Origin: Akkermansiaceae bacterium | GTDB taxonomy: Bacteria; Verrucomicrobiota; Verrucomicrobiia; Verrucomicrobiales; Akkermansiaceae | Direction: 5' to 3' | DNA length: 64,000 nucleotides | Assembly: GCA_029253285.1 (NCBI GenBank) | Contig: JAQWZU010000029.1 | Location: forward strand, 1 to 64,000 | Shown here: positions 9,073 to 19,203 of the stretch, one piece after another | How the letters are laid out: the number at the start of each line of letters is the position of its first letter | Position numbering within the stretch: the first letter of the stretch is position 1 | Translations under genes and position numbers: made by a program | Notes under the pieces: model-generated | The model's database searches: none | What the model saw: only the letters and a program-made list of their open reading frames with translations | Told to the model about the DNA's origin: nothing

Positions 9073-9713
9073 GATGATGATTGTGATATTTTAATTGATA
9101 TACTTATTGGCGCGGATGGCGGCGAGTGGCTCTGCTTGGGCGGCTTGTTTTTTGGTGAGAAGAACGGAGCGGACAGGCCAGAAAGGGGATTAATTTGGGC
9201 CAAATAGTTTCATGAAAAAAATCACTCGTGACGTGATGGAGGGACGTTAGGGCAGCGAGGGTTTTCGATTCCTATCTCTTTGTTCGATACAATCAGGGGG
9301 CAATTCGCCCAAGGCTTAGGGTGGGGTTCCAGGTAGCTGGGGTTCGACCGGCTCCAATCAATCTAAGGTTCCTGCTGGTTTGATTGACGTGGCAGGTGTT
9401 GCGGCTGGAGATTTGCACATCCTCGCCCCCAGGAAGGCTAAGAGAAACTAGCCATTGGTAACTCTCTGAACGCTATTTATCAATAATGAAACCACTCGTT
9501 TAAAATCATGTAGCCGAATGCCTCCAACGCTCCTTTGCTGCTCGGAGGCTGTCGGATTTTGAACGGGCACAGAATGGTGGGGTTAAGTCATGGCTGCACG
9601 CTTCGTCTCCATGGGCCGAAATACCCCGATGCTCCTGCCGCCCGACTAACGGGATTGTGTGGAGCTTATTGAATCAAAGCACGTTGTCCGTTTTGACTTC
9701 ACTTGGTTTTTAT
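9073..9713. other. Gene-poor stretch with debris
   Basis: 641 bases without an intact gene on either strand. The only recognisable coding signal is the RCC1-repeat remnant at 9338-9451. The rest has no open frame of note, no repeats shared with the rest of the window and no RNA gene that I can recognise. Confidence 0.6.
9338..9451 (+). pseudogene. RCC1-repeat protein remnant (C-terminal end)
   Basis: The frame reads WGSTGSNQSKVPAGLIDVAG then VAAGDLHILAPRKAKRN and a stop. This matches the RCC1-like repeat of PVC secreted proteins (typically WG.N..GQ..VPAGL.DV.A.AAG..HSLALK). Only one repeat is left, with no start codon or signal peptide, so it is the tail of a deleted gene rather than a functional gene. 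Confidence 0.55.
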
Positions 9714-10088
9714 CTAGGACTCCTTTGACCGAGCTTGTCTAGCAACCTTAAATGACTTGATACATTGAACCACAAAAATTACTGAGACGAGAGACATCGT
9801 GATCATACAACCGGTTGAGAGTTTGAGCTCGAAGTCTCCTTTGATTGCGGTGGGAATGATACGCCCGAGGGGCGCGAGGAATCCAAGAAGCCCAAAAGTA
9901 GCTGCGATATGCATACCTAATTTCAGTTTATCAGGATTCTTTGCAAGAAGGGAGCCCAAAAGAATGGGAACTCCAGCTATTGCTGGAATTAAAGCGGTCC
10001 AGCTCTGCATGCCACCTCCCAAGTAACCTAGAAGAGCAAGCGCTATTAAAATGATTCCGGTGTTTATTCCAGTTTTGGTTATGTTCAT
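9714..10088 (-). CDS. Hypothetical four-helix membrane protein
   Basis: 124 residues with four predicted membrane helices (about 9-26, 30-48, 59-80 and 90-110) and a basic C-terminal tail (KSFKVARQARSKES). The pattern is complete and the initiating ATG gives a short cytoplasmic N-terminus. No enzymatic motif is visible and I do not recognise a named family. It sits alone, ending before unassigned DNA and followed upstream by a dispersed repeat. Confidence 0.65.
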   Translation of the reverse strand: MNITKTGINTGIILIALALLGYLGGGMQSWTALIPAIAGVPILLGSLLAKNPDKLKLGMHIAATFGLLGFLAPLGRIIPTAIKGDFELKLSTGCMITMSLVSVIFVVQCIKSFKVARQARSKES

Positions 10089-10125
10089 GTGATAAAAAGG
10101 CTAGAGAAAAATAACGATTTTGCAA

Positions 10126-10203
10126 GACTGCTAGGGATTTGCTCTTAGCGGAAAGGTCGCGGATACCCGGGTTGGGCGGAAGACATGGGGGAGAAAGGAG
10201 GTT
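10126..10203 (+). repeat. Dispersed repeat, copy A
   Basis: About 78 bp running from GACTGCTAGGGATTTGCTC through AGCGGAAAGGTCGCGGATAC to GGGGGAGAAAGGAGGTT. It is nearly identical to copy B (15664-15740) and similar to copy C (15997-16071), all in the same orientation. It lies just downstream of the 10310-11623 gene. Confidence 0.8.
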
Positions 10204-10309
10204 GCGATCTTGAACAAGCAAGAGGGAAATGATGCGGCTAGGATGCGCAAAGAGCTTTCACAGTCCTTCAGGAAACTGGGGCTGAAACCATAAAGAAATC
10301 GTTTCCTGC

Positions 10310-11623
10310 TCAATATTTCGGAAAGATAGCCGGTGTTGGGAACCGGTCTTCGGGGCTGTTTTTTAACAGGTATTCCTCCCGGGGAATCTGCATCTTGGGC
10401 CAGCTTTGCGGGCGGATTCGGACAACTTTTCCGGGGCGAATGCCTTCGATGATGAGGTCGGTTTCAAACTGGATTTGGATGCCGCTGCTGCCCATGGGGA
10501 TTTGTTTGGAAGTCCGGGTGACCTCAAGAATTTTGCCATTGGAGGCCATATGGCCGGGACCATAGTGGCCGGCGGTGTGCTTCAAAGTGTTTTCGGCTCC
10601 ATTGATTTGTCCCCCGACCCCTTTCTGGAAGTCGGCGTAGAGCGATGGATCCATGCCGCCGAAAAAGGTGGCGGACACGGTGGCCCGCCCAAACTTGCCA
10701 TACGTAATGTCATCGACCATGGCGGGCATCCAGCGACTACGGATAAAGGCTTTGTGCTTCTCGGTCTGAAAATAGGCAGCGTGTTCGATGGACTGATCGT
10801 CCAGCCAGATGTCCGAGACGTGAAATTGTGTGAAAGCCCCACTCAGACCGTCCCCGGGTGCCGGCTTCCAGGTAATGCCAAGTAATACAGGCTGATCCTT
10901 GATCTCTTTCTTGCCGCTTTGAGGCCATACTTTTTCAGAAATTAGATCCGAGACTCGGATTGATTCGCGACCTCGCCAAATACGGGTTGCGGTATCGAAA
11001 GTCATCTTTTCCGGTCCGTACTCTTTTCCACCCTTTTTTTTGGATTCACGTCTGGCAAGGATCGAACCCTCGTTGCCCTTGATCTCCACTTCCAAAAGTT
11101 TCCAGATTAGTCCGTTTCTTCTGCAGTGACTGGGCTCGTCCTCCAGAAGAAGGATGTGGTTCTCTGCGGGGAAAATGCCGGTGCCGCGATAATGTCCTGT
11201 GTTCTTATTCTTGTTGTTGGCCGGCAACACTGGCACGGCGGAGGTCTCGGGGTCCGGCGGCAGGAACCCATGAGCATGAAGAACACTACCCAGCGGAACG
11301 TCACGAAGATCGGCCGGAGCGTTATTATACCGAACAATTCCGTAGGGAAGCATGGCGAAGGGATGGGGGTCGTTGCGGTAAAACTTACCTGTCCCCTCGA
11401 CGCGGATACTGCCCCGGCGGTTGGCGTGGTCTACGAAAATCAGTTCGCCGCGGTAGGCGTGGGCTTTTTCAATGGGTGGGAATTTCCTTTCCTCGGGACG
11501 AAAGATTTCCGTTTCAGATTGTCCGTTAGTGGCGGTTACGTGAACGAGGAGCGCGCAAACAAACGCCGGCAAACGCCTGATTAGGAGCAAAGAACAGGGA
11601 GCGAAAAATAAGTTGGGTTTCAT
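10310..11623 (-). CDS. Secreted protein of unknown function linked to DUF1552/DUF1592
   Basis: 437 residues with a hydrophobic N-terminal segment (about residues 18-34) that fits a signal peptide. I do not recognise a domain. Conserved-looking segments are YRGELIFVDHANRRGSIRVE near 58-77, a GSVLHAHGFLPPD stretch near 113, and IRPGKVVRIRPQSWPKMQIP near the C-terminus. Small beta-rich domains seem likely from the alternating pattern. It lies 99 bp downstream of the DUF1552 gene on the same strand and is probably co-transcribed, so it may act with that exported pair. Its 3' side is bounded by dispersed repeat copy A. Confidence 0.75.
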   Translation of the reverse strand: MKPNLFFAPCSLLLIRRLPAFVCALLVHVTATNGQSETEIFRPEERKFPPIEKAHAYRGELIFVDHANRRGSIRVEGTGKFYRNDPHPFAMLPYGIVRYNNAPADLRDVPLGSVLHAHGFLPPDPETSAVPVLPANNKNKNTGHYRGTGIFPAENHILLLEDEPSHCRRNGLIWKLLEVEIKGNEGSILARRESKKKGGKEYGPEKMTFDTATRIWRGRESIRVSDLISEKVWPQSGKKEIKDQPVLLGITWKPAPGDGLSGAFTQFHVSDIWLDDQSIEHAAYFQTEKHKAFIRSRWMPAMVDDITYGKFGRATVSATFFGGMDPSLYADFQKGVGGQINGAENTLKHTAGHYGPGHMASNGKILEVTRTSKQIPMGSSGIQIQFETDLIIEGIRPGKVVRIRPQSWPKMQIPREEYLLKNSPEDRFPTPAIFPKY

Positions 11624-11722
11624 AGTACGATCTTTAGACTGCGGATGGGAATAATGGCCAGTTCGTTGGCCATGTGGCTCTAGGAAGTGAATGGCGAAAC
11701 GCTTGCCGGGTTGAATTCGGAG

Positions 11723-13078
11723 TCACAACGAAATCAATTTGTTGCTATCGCCGAACTGATCGGTTTCCACGCCCATCTTTTGGGCCATGAGAAGGAGTAG
11801 GTTACTCATGTGGGCATCCGTGTTCGCTGGGCGACTGCAGAGGCGGTAGTGTTCGCCGGGCTTGTCGAGGGCGTAGCCGTTGAAATGGCTCTGGTTGAAG
11901 TCCAGATGACTCCCGTGATTCAGGCCAAGGTCCGTGCCGCCGGCGAGCACCAACGGCAGGTTGGCGTTACCGTGGCTGTGCCCGTAGGACATGCCGCTAC
12001 CGAAGAGCGACATAGTTGAGCCGAGCAATGAATTACCGTTTAGATCCTTGGTTTCCGACAGCCGGGTGAGGAAGTAGCTGAATTGCTCGATGGCGAAGGT
12101 ATCGTAGTTGGTGAGTTTCTCGATGTAGCCTTCATCGCCACCATGGTGGCTGAGCTGGTGGCGCGATTCGGTGATGCCAATTTCTGGAATGGCAAAAGCA
12201 TCGCCTTCGCCGCCAAGGCTGAAGGTGGCCACGCGCGTTACGTCCGTTTGGAAAGCCAGCACCATGAGGTCATAGACTGTGCGAAAATAGTCGCCAGCCT
12301 GCGATTTGGCAATGTCTCGGTTGGTGCGTTTGCGGTCGAAGTCGGAAATCTTGGGCAACGGGGTATCGAGCCAGTCGTCGGCTCGGCGGGTACGAATCTC
12401 GGCTTCACGCACGGAGGTCAGGTATTGGTCCAATCGGCCTTTATCGGCCGTGCCCATCTTCTGCGATAGTTTACGTACTTCAGCGAGGTTATCATCCAGC
12501 ACGCTGGCTTTGCGGCGTAAGGCTTTCCGTTGGGCAGCGATGCCCCCTTTGGGTTCCTCGAAAAGAGACCTGAAAATCTGGCTGCATCGGCGCTGCGCGG
12601 GTAATTGAACGCCGTCCGCGGTCCAGGCGAGGGATCCCTGCGTCAGGGCGATTTCCATAGAGGGATAGCGTGTGTATTGCCCACTGACCTGCGCCATTTT
12701 CTGGTCCACCGAGATGGTGTTGCGGTGCGCCGCGCCAACTTTGGCGCCGGTCAGGAAGATGTTAATGCAGTTGTGGTGGTGCCCCAGACTACCGGGATGG
12801 TGTAGACCGCTGACCGGCGTGATCACGTTGCGGAATTTCTCCAGCGGCTTAAGCGAACGGGAGAAGGTGTAGTCCTTGCCCGATTCGGTGATTTGGTAGT
12901 TGAGCGAATGCACGCCGTTGGCGAGGTAAATGAAGGCACTGCGTTTCGGTGTCGCGGTTTTTTCCTTGGCGTGAAGAGGGATCATGCACTCGAGCATCGG
13001 CAGGGCGATACAAGTGCCCATGGCGCGGAGGGCGTGGCGGCGGTCGATTAGCCAGGATTGGGTCTGAAGGTTGCTCAT
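11723..13078 (-). CDS. DUF1552 family exported protein
   Basis: DUF1552 proteins occur in PVC bacteria and Myxococcales, almost always next to DUF1592-type cytochrome-like proteins; their activity is unknown. The N-terminus has a Tat-like R13-R-H-A-L-R-A-M-G motif and a hydrophobic segment. Family features visible are [28 protein letters not shown] near 95, SVDQKMAQ near 125, [18 protein letters not shown] near 285, and [20 protein letters not shown] near 365. Length 451 is normal. It starts 15 bp downstream of the DUF1592 gene, a clear operon. Confidence 0.92.
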   Translation of the reverse strand: MSNLQTQSWLIDRRHALRAMGTCIALPMLECMIPLHAKEKTATPKRSAFIYLANGVHSLNYQITESGKDYTFSRSLKPLEKFRNVITPVSGLHHPGSLGHHHNCINIFLTGAKVGAAHRNTISVDQKMAQVSGQYTRYPSMEIALTQGSLAWTADGVQLPAQRRCSQIFRSLFEEPKGGIAAQRKALRRKASVLDDNLAEVRKLSQKMGTADKGRLDQYLTSVREAEIRTRRADDWLDTPLPKISDFDRKRTNRDIAKSQAGDYFRTVYDLMVLAFQTDVTRVATFSLGGEGDAFAIPEIGITESRHQLSHHGGDEGYIEKLTNYDTFAIEQFSYFLTRLSETKDLNGNSLLGSTMSLFGSGMSYGHSHGNANLPLVLAGGTDLGLNHGSHLDFNQSHFNGYALDKPGEHYRLCSRPANTDAHMSNLLLLMAQKMGVETDQFGDSNKLISL

Positions 13079-13093
13079 GATCTTTTTTCTAGG

Positions 13094-15523
13094 TTAACGT
13101 TTTCGGATTAAATCGGATTGAGCCACGGCTCGGACGATGTCCTTCACACGATATTGATTTTTCTTAGCCTCGCCGGCAATTAAATCCAAGTCATCGCGGT
13201 CATCCACCGTCAGCACCCGGCGCAGGGCGTAGGCGCAAAGGTGCTCAATGAAGGCCCGGGCGATCTGGTCGCGATCCTCCAACAGGAGTTGTTTGAACTG
13301 GACCGAGTCCGCAAATTTCTGGCCATCGGGCATGATGCCCGAAGCATTCACTAACGGATTGGGACCCACGCCGTTGGGCACGTGCTCGTGGGTGCGCCAT
13401 TGGCCGATGGCATCATATTGGTCAAAGGCTAGGCCCAACGGATCAATGGTGCGATGGCAAGCTGCACAGTTCGCGTTCTGGGCGTGTGCCTCGATGCGCT
13501 GCCGGATGGTTATCTTATTACCCTTTGGTGGCACGGGTTCGATGGGATCCACATTGGCCGGGGGCGGCGGTGGGGTTTTGTTGAAGATGGTTTCGCTGAC
13601 CCAAACACCGCGATGCACCGGGCGATGGCGGGTGCCATCCGAAGTGAGGCCGAGCACGGCGCCCATCGTCAGCAGGCCGCCTCGATGATCTTTGGGTTTA
13701 AGCGCCACGCGCTGGAAGCCTTCATTTTTTGGCTCGGGCAGGCCGTAGAAATCGCAGAGCCGGGCGTTGGCCATCGTCCAGTTCGAATCAAGCAGGCTCT
13801 CGATAGTGAGGTTCTTGGTGAGCAGTTCGCGGAAATACTCGACCGGCTCATTGCGCATGCTGATCTCTAGCCAATCATCATAGACGGGGTAGAGTTTCTT
13901 GTCCGGCGGAAACATGCCGACGCGATGCAGCTGCAGCCACTGGCGCGAGAAGTCATCGATGAAACGGTTGATCCGGCCATCCGAGAGCATTCGGTTAACG
14001 GTCTGTTTCAGATCGTCGCCCTTCAAGGTGCCGCCCTTGGCGGCGGTGAACAGCGCGTCATCCGGCATGGAACTCCAGAGGAAATACGAAAGTCGCGAAG
14101 CCAGTTCCTGATTTGTGAGGCGCTCGCGGGGTTGGGGATCGCCTTCCACGAGGTATATGAAATGGCGGGACGTCAGCACGCCCTGCAAGGCGATGCGATA
14201 GGCCACAGCTGGCTCTTCGCCATCTTGAATGGCCGCGTGGTACGAGCCCAGATAATTCTTCAGCTCCTCCGGTTGCACGGCCCGGCGCCAGGCGCGTTCG
14301 GCAAAGCGTTGCAGGTGTTCGGCGACGACTTCGGCAGAGGCATTCTCCGGTGGCAGCACGCCGCGTCGGCGGGATTTCTCCGCGTCGGTCACCAGCGGGC
14401 CTTCCCATTCCACCCAGTCAAGAATCACCGTGGAGAAAATACCGTTTCCATCTCCGTCAAACATCTGCGGGGCATTGGGGTATAAAAGGGCGGTCTCACT
14501 GCTATGGGTAAAAACGTAGGCGTTTCTGCTGGCGAGTGCGTTACGAAAAGCCCCTCCACTCCGGCGGTCAATGACATCAGTTGCTACCACGGCGAAATGC
14601 AGTTGCGTGGGCATCTCCAGAAACACCTCGAGTTCATACACCTGCGGCTTGTCTTCCGGCGCGGTGATGTCCAATTCGAGCAGACCGTCCACGGTCTCTT
14701 CGCTAGTGCGTTTACCAATGCTCAAGTGTGCCGGCTGACCACCGGTCGGGCGGATTCCGCTAGCTTGCAGTCGAAGTTTGTAAAGCCCACTGTGTTCGGG
14801 ACCTGTATTGCCCAGCCAATTGGGAGCAAAGGCAGGTTGTATCCGGCCGGGAAAGAGCAGGTAACGCAGGGGCCGCTTGATGCCTAGCCGGTCGAGGACC
14901 TCCTGTTGTTTCTCTCCGCCGCCATAGCGTAACTCCGCGGCTGTCTTGCGGGCCTTACGGGCCTCGGCCACGGTGGGGGGGAAGGCGCGGTCCAGCACGA
15001 TTTCGGCCGCGCGGTAATAGCGGTCCATGTGCGAAGGCGAAAGGGAAAGCTGCGAACCGATGCGCTCATAGCCGTGCCAGAGGGTATCTTCGTTCAATTC
15101 ACCCGGCTTGGCCGGATCGTATCGCACGCCAAGTAGATCGTAGACGGTGTTCTGGTATTCCTTACGGCTTAGCCGGTAATGCGCTACCGGCGGGCGTTTG
15201 GCCATGCGCGCAGCGCGGCCTTCTCGGATACGTAGGTCCAATTGGGTAATAATATTGCCGATTTCATCAGCGTTCGGCTGCGGTTTATTCTCTGGCGGCA
15301 TTTCGCCGGTATTGATTTTCTCCACGACCTCGGCCCAGAGATGACTGTCCTCGCCCAGCTGGAAATTGCGCGATAGTTGGTCGATCCGCAAGCCGCCTTT
15401 GGACTTTTCCGGTCCGTGACAGGCAACACAATATTTTTGTAAAATGATTTCAAAGTCCGAGTTTACAGCAAAAATTGGTGTCGGCAAAAAAAACAGCATA
15501 CCCAAGACAGCGCGGTGAATCAT
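13094..15523 (-). CDS. DUF1587/DUF1592/DUF1588/DUF1585 cytochrome-like exported protein
   Basis: Multi-domain exported protein of the PVC type. After a signal peptide (residues 1-19) comes a PSCyt1-like cytochrome motif C32-V-A-C-H36 (GPEKSKGGL). DUF1587 follows at about 110-180, then DUF1595/DUF1592 at about 380-590, DUF1588 near 610-700 with [20 protein letters not shown], and DUF1585 at the C-terminus. A second CxxCH site, C686-A-A-C-H690, precedes [15 protein letters not shown] role in haem-dependent redox or polymer degradation in the periplasm is inferred only. It is paired with DUF1552 immediately downstream. Its ATG overlaps the stop of a truncated DUF1501 gene, showing that the operon once began further upstream. 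Confidence 0.92.
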   Translation of the reverse strand: MIHRAVLGMLFFLPTPIFAVNSDFEIILQKYCVACHGPEKSKGGLRIDQLSRNFQLGEDSHLWAEVVEKINTGEMPPENKPQPNADEIGNIITQLDLRIREGRAARMAKRPPVAHYRLSRKEYQNTVYDLLGVRYDPAKPGELNEDTLWHGYERIGSQLSLSPSHMDRYYRAAEIVLDRAFPPTVAEARKARKTAAELRYGGGEKQQEVLDRLGIKRPLRYLLFPGRIQPAFAPNWLGNTGPEHSGLYKLRLQASGIRPTGGQPAHLSIGKRTSEETVDGLLELDITAPEDKPQVYELEVFLEMPTQLHFAVVATDVIDRRSGGAFRNALASRNAYVFTHSSETALLYPNAPQMFDGDGNGIFSTVILDWVEWEGPLVTDAEKSRRRGVLPPENASAEVVAEHLQRFAERAWRRAVQPEELKNYLGSYHAAIQDGEEPAVAYRIALQGVLTSRHFIYLVEGDPQPRERLTNQELASRLSYFLWSSMPDDALFTAAKGGTLKGDDLKQTVNRMLSDGRINRFIDDFSRQWLQLHRVGMFPPDKKLYPVYDDWLEISMRNEPVEYFRELLTKNLTIESLLDSNWTMANARLCDFYGLPEPKNEGFQRVALKPKDHRGGLLTMGAVLGLTSDGTRHRPVHRGVWVSETIFNKTPPPPPANVDPIEPVPPKGNKITIRQRIEAHAQNANCAACHRTIDPLGLAFDQYDAIGQWRTHEHVPNGVGPNPLVNASGIMPDGQKFADSVQFKQLLLEDRDQIARAFIEHLCAYALRRVLTVDDRDDLDLIAGEAKKNQYRVKDIVRAVAQSDLIRKR

Positions 15524-15663
15524 GCGAGCACCTCCCAGACCACGTCCCCTTCGACATCTGTGAGCCGGTAATCGCGGCCTGCATACCGGTAAGTCAGCTC
15601 TTTGTGATCGAAGCCCATGAGGTGAAGAATGGTGGCATGGAAGTCATGAACATGCATCGGCTC
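15520..15663 (-). pseudogene. Truncated DUF1501 gene (C-terminal ~47 codons)
   Basis: Upstream of the DUF1592 gene, the minus strand in the frame ending at the TGA at 15520-15522 reads [35 protein letters not shown] and [10 protein letters not shown]-stop. This is the characteristic DUF1501 C-terminus ([12 protein letters not shown]...LTYR..GRD.RLTDV.G.VV). The coding match stops exactly where dispersed repeat copy B begins (15664), so about 90% of the gene has been lost by a rearrangement at the repeat. The stop overlaps the DUF1592 start (ATGA-type), as expected for an ancestral operon. Confidence 0.85.
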
Positions 15664-15740
15664 ACTGCTAGGAATTTACTTTTGGCGGGAAGGTCGCGGA
15701 AACCCGGGTTGGGCGGAAGACATGGGGGAGAAAGGAGGTT
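15664..15740 (+). repeat. Dispersed repeat, copy B (abuts truncated DUF1501 gene)
   Basis: About 77 bp, nearly identical to copy A (10126-10203), including the core AAGGTCGCGGAAACCCGGGT and the end GGGGGAGAAAGGAGGTT. It directly borders the DUF1501 remnant and has copy C 260 bp away in the same orientation. The remaining DNA to 15996 has no gene or feature that I can identify. Confidence 0.8.
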
Positions 15741-15996
15741 TTTGCCTCAAGCAAGGCGAGTGAGATGGCTACGCCAGTGCCTCGAAATAAAGCATGTTGA
15801 TCCGAAATTTTGGGCATAACTTTATCTAACCAGAAAATCTCCTAGGATCTTTCAAAAAGCAATTTTCCCGATAACAGTGGCTTCAAGTATCGATAAGGAA
15901 ATGACCCTGCGCCAAAGATCTATATACCAGATTTAGATCAGACCGACCGCCGTCTGTCCCTCCAAAAATCTATCTCGGGTGGGTTGGTTATTACTT

Positions 15997-16071
15997 CACT
16001 ACGAGGAATTTACTTTTGGCGGAAAGGTCGCGGAAACCAAGGTTTGGCGGAATACATGAGAGAAAAGGTGG
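15997..16071 (+). repeat. Dispersed repeat, copy C
   Basis: Diverged third copy, sharing AGGAATTTACTTTTGGCGGA and AAGGTCGCGGAAACC with copy B, then GGTTTGGCGGAATACATGAG in place of the B sequence. It lies about 110 bp upstream of the LamG gene cluster and may include or border its promoter region. Confidence 0.7.
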
Positions 16072-16184
16072 CAAAAGCCAACGGAATGTGACGAAAACGT
16101 CCATTGTGATGTGATTTCAGTAATTTGCAGAATTGCTATTTTTTGGCTTGGGAGGTGTATTTGGATGAGTATGTTCCACAGCCA

Positions 16185-18224
16185 ATGTTCATAAAGTATG
16201 TGATTTGTGCACTCGGAGCTTGTTTGGCGGCTCAGGCTGATACGGTGGGATTGTGGCGGTTTGACGAAATTAATGCGGCTTTGGATAGTCCGGTTGCGTC
16301 ATCGATCAATACGACCTCACCGGGAACCCTTGATGCCTTGGTTGCCGGAGGTAATCCTCTCTACTCGGACGATGTCCCCGCAGCGGAGATTTTCGATCCG
16401 GTTTCGGGGACAACGTATACAAACCAATTTTCGCTCAACGCTTCGGCGGGAAGCTCCCAACTCAGCATCGAGGATGCCGTTGATTTCAACTCCTCGTTCA
16501 CAGTTGAATTTTTTGTGAAATACGTCGGAGAACCGGGCGGCTACGAGGCAATCATGCAGCGGGTTCAAACATCCGATCTGTCGTGGAAGATTGATTTTGA
16601 TCACGGTGCGAACTCGGCTTTCGGGAGAATTCGGACTCGTTGGGACACCCCAGGCGGAGTAGCGGACGGAGTGGCCGATGCCCTGGTGGATGAGAATGTC
16701 AATTTTGTGTTAGGTCCGCTGGGCAACGTTGCTGCTCCCAAGATTTATGTCGATACCGGAGCCAAGGATGCCGAGGGGCTGGATGTGGGACCTCAGAACA
16801 CCGGGAACCCGAATGATTACGTTTACGATACCACCAACGGCAATCCAAATGATGCCGATGTGGCTCTTCAGGGAGATGGCATGAATGATATTGACGAGTG
16901 GCATCACGTTGCGATGTCGTTTGATCAGGATACCGGCGAAATTAAGTTCTACTTTGATTATCTCCTGAGCCAGACCCGCGCGCTTGCTGACACGGAGGGC
17001 GATGGCTACACCCATCCCGCTGCGCCCATCTTTTTCGGGAAGCTGACCGGGTCCGAATACGGCCTTCTGATGGATGAATTGCGCTATTCCAATGCCATTT
17101 TGACACCGGGAGATTTTCTGCGGGAGCCTATCGTCGGCGCTGGCAACACCGTTGCCCACTGGCGTCTCGAGGAAGAAGGAGCGGTTGACGGAGGTGATGT
17201 GATTGTGGCTGAGAACTCCGTTGGGCCTACCAATTCCGCCGCCCCGAATCAGGGGATTCCCAGGTATTCATCCGATGTGCCCTCTCCCGCAATTTTCGAT
17301 CCAATCTCCAATACAACATTGAGCAACCAGTTTTCGCTCGATGTGACTGAGGCCAATTCACGCCTCCGGGTCGCTAATGATCCATCGTTGAACACCTCGT
17401 TCACCTTGGAGTTCTTCATGAAAGTGATCGATGAACCCGGAGGTTATCACTCATTTTTGAGGAGAAGTCAGGCGGGTGACCTTCGTTGGCAGATTGATTT
17501 TGACCACGCTAACACCGGACCCTTTGGTCGCCTGCGCAGCAGATGGGACACTCCGGGTGGGGAGCCCAACAACCAGAACGAAGCGGGAATCGACGAAAAC
17601 ATCAACTTTGTAGTGGGTCCCCAGGGTGGCGCAAACGTTCCCGGCGACCTCCGCATCTGGGTTGATACCGATCCGGGCGATGGTCTTGTGAGCAGCTACG
17701 ACGATGCCGATTGGTCTAACGATGGAGATGGTGTCAATGATAACGAGGCCTGGCATCACGCGGCGCTTACCTTTGACGAGGACACCGGCGAAGTGGGATT
17801 CTACTTCGATTATGAGTTGATGCAGATCAGGACTCTTTCGGATAGCGAAGCTGATGGATACACCCACCCGGATGCGCCTTTCGATTTTGGAAAGCTTACC
17901 AACGCTGGCTATGGCTTGTTGCTTGACGAGGTTCGTTTTTCCGGAGAAGTCCTTCTTCCGTTTCAGTTCCTTCAGGTCGTCACACCTCCGACTGTTGAGT
18001 TGGAAATCACCTCTCTGGTTTACGATGCGGCCACTCCCAAGGCGACCGTTATTTGGAGCGCCGTTCCTGGTCGAAAGTACAGCCTCGACTATTCCACCGA
18101 TCTTGAAACTTGGTTCGAGTTGCTTGAGGAAGAGGTAGCCACGGAAGAAACCTACACCTTTGTTGATACTGAACTTGAAGGAGGATCTCCAAAGATCTTC
18201 TATCGCGTTCGCGAGATTGAATAA
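16185..18224 (+). CDS. Secreted protein with two LamG-like domains
   Basis: 679 residues from the chosen ATG, which gives a compact signal peptide (MFIKYVICALGACLAAQA, cleavage before DTVG). Longer non-ATG starts at 16125 and 16161 would add an acidic leader, although a GGAGG at 16151 leaves the start uncertain. Two concanavalin A/LamG-like jelly-roll domains follow, at about 20-310 and 325-600, each opening with a WR(F/L)(D/E)E motif and containing (K/Q)IDFDH and DEWHH or EAWHHA signatures. The last ~75 residues are a domain common at the ends of verrucomicrobial secreted proteins (VIWSAVPGRKYSLDYSTDLE). Probably a carbohydrate-binding or surface protein. It precedes a paralogue by 24 bp. 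Confidence 0.85.
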   Translation: MFIKYVICALGACLAAQADTVGLWRFDEINAALDSPVASSINTTSPGTLDALVAGGNPLYSDDVPAAEIFDPVSGTTYTNQFSLNASAGSSQLSIEDAVDFNSSFTVEFFVKYVGEPGGYEAIMQRVQTSDLSWKIDFDHGANSAFGRIRTRWDTPGGVADGVADALVDENVNFVLGPLGNVAAPKIYVDTGAKDAEGLDVGPQNTGNPNDYVYDTTNGNPNDADVALQGDGMNDIDEWHHVAMSFDQDTGEIKFYFDYLLSQTRALADTEGDGYTHPAAPIFFGKLTGSEYGLLMDELRYSNAILTPGDFLREPIVGAGNTVAHWRLEEEGAVDGGDVIVAENSVGPTNSAAPNQGIPRYSSDVPSPAIFDPISNTTLSNQFSLDVTEANSRLRVANDPSLNTSFTLEFFMKVIDEPGGYHSFLRRSQAGDLRWQIDFDHANTGPFGRLRSRWDTPGGEPNNQNEAGIDENINFVVGPQGGANVPGDLRIWVDTDPGDGLVSSYDDADWSNDGDGVNDNEAWHHAALTFDEDTGEVGFYFDYELMQIRTLSDSEADGYTHPDAPFDFGKLTNAGYGLLLDEVRFSGEVLLPFQFLQVVTPPTVELEITSLVYDAATPKATVIWSAVPGRKYSLDYSTDLETWFELLEEEVATEETYTFVDTELEGGSPKIFYRVREIE

Positions 18225-18248
18225 GCACCAAGCAATTAAAAAATAACT

Positions 18249-19190
18249 ATGAAAAAAACATCCCAATGTGTGGTTCTTTGCAGCCTGACACTTGCTTCAT
18301 CACTCCCGGCTTCTACGACAGCCTACTGGCGTCTGGAGGAAGGTATCAATGGCTCCGATGTGACCGCTGCCGTCGACAGCTCCGGAAATGGTTTCGGCCA
18401 GTCATCTCGCTCTGGGAGCCCGAAATACTCAAACAATGTTCCCGGAGCATACATTTTTAATCCGGTGAGCGGGCTCACGTCTCCCAATACCCTCTCTCTC
18501 GATGCCTCGGTTGCAAATTCGCGGATCCGGACTGTCAATGACGCGGCCTTCAACACTTCGTTTACGGCTGAAATGTTTATTCAATTAACCGGCCAACCCG
18601 GCGGATATCATAATTTTATGAGACGACAGGAATCCCTAACAAATCGCTGGCAGATTGACTTCGACCACGCTGCTGGAGGTCCCTTTGGGCGTGGGCGGGC
18701 CCGCCTTGATACTCCGGATGGCGATAATACTAATTTTGTCGTTGGACCGACCGACGGAGCTGCAGTTACGGGAGCCAATCGTCTCTGGGTGGACACTCCG
18801 TTGGGCGATGGAAACCCTGCCAGTTATTCTGGTGACTCTGACTGGGCGACCCAAGGGAATGGAATCAATGATCTTCCAGAGTGGCATCACATTGCTATTA
18901 CTCTGAATACGGTAACCAACAAGTGGAGTTTTTACATGGACTACCAACTTATGCAGACCCGTACGCTTGTGGATACCGACAACAGCGGTTACGCGCACCC
19001 CGGTGGACTCATTGAGTTCGGTAAAGGAGGAGGAGGAGCGACCTATGGGACTTTCATCGACGAGGTCCGCTATTCAGATGGTGTTCTCGATCCAACGCAG
19101 TTTCTTCAGGCGGCAACTTCGATTCCCGAGCCAGGCTCTGCGCTCCTTGTTCTATCAGGAGGATTGGCTCTGGTTCGTCGTCGTCGATAG
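18249..19190 (+). CDS. LamG-domain protein with PEP-CTERM anchor
   Basis: 313-residue secreted protein: a signal peptide (residues 1-21, ending LASSLPAS), one LamG-like jelly-roll domain (about 25-285) of the same type as both neighbours, and a C-terminal PEP-CTERM sorting signal (PEPGSALLVLSGGLALVRRRR region), that is a PEP motif, a hydrophobic helix and an arginine cluster. PEP-CTERM proteins are processed by exosortase and reach the exterior or the exopolysaccharide layer; an exosortase gene is not in this window. It follows the two-domain paralogue by 24 bp and ends before a strong terminator. Confidence 0.88.
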   Translation: MKKTSQCVVLCSLTLASSLPASTTAYWRLEEGINGSDVTAAVDSSGNGFGQSSRSGSPKYSNNVPGAYIFNPVSGLTSPNTLSLDASVANSRIRTVNDAAFNTSFTAEMFIQLTGQPGGYHNFMRRQESLTNRWQIDFDHAAGGPFGRGRARLDTPDGDNTNFVVGPTDGAAVTGANRLWVDTPLGDGNPASYSGDSDWATQGNGINDLPEWHHIAITLNTVTNKWSFYMDYQLMQTRTLVDTDNSGYAHPGGLIEFGKGGGGATYGTFIDEVRYSDGVLDPTQFLQAATSIPEPGSALLVLSGGLALVRRRR

Positions 19191-19203
19191 AATTTTTCTT
19201 CTT

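Noticed and set aside
10126-16071. Dispersed repeats as integron attC sites
   Set aside because: GTTGGGC in copies A and B fits one attC core, but the complementary inner and outer boxes are absent, copy C lacks it, and there is no integrase.
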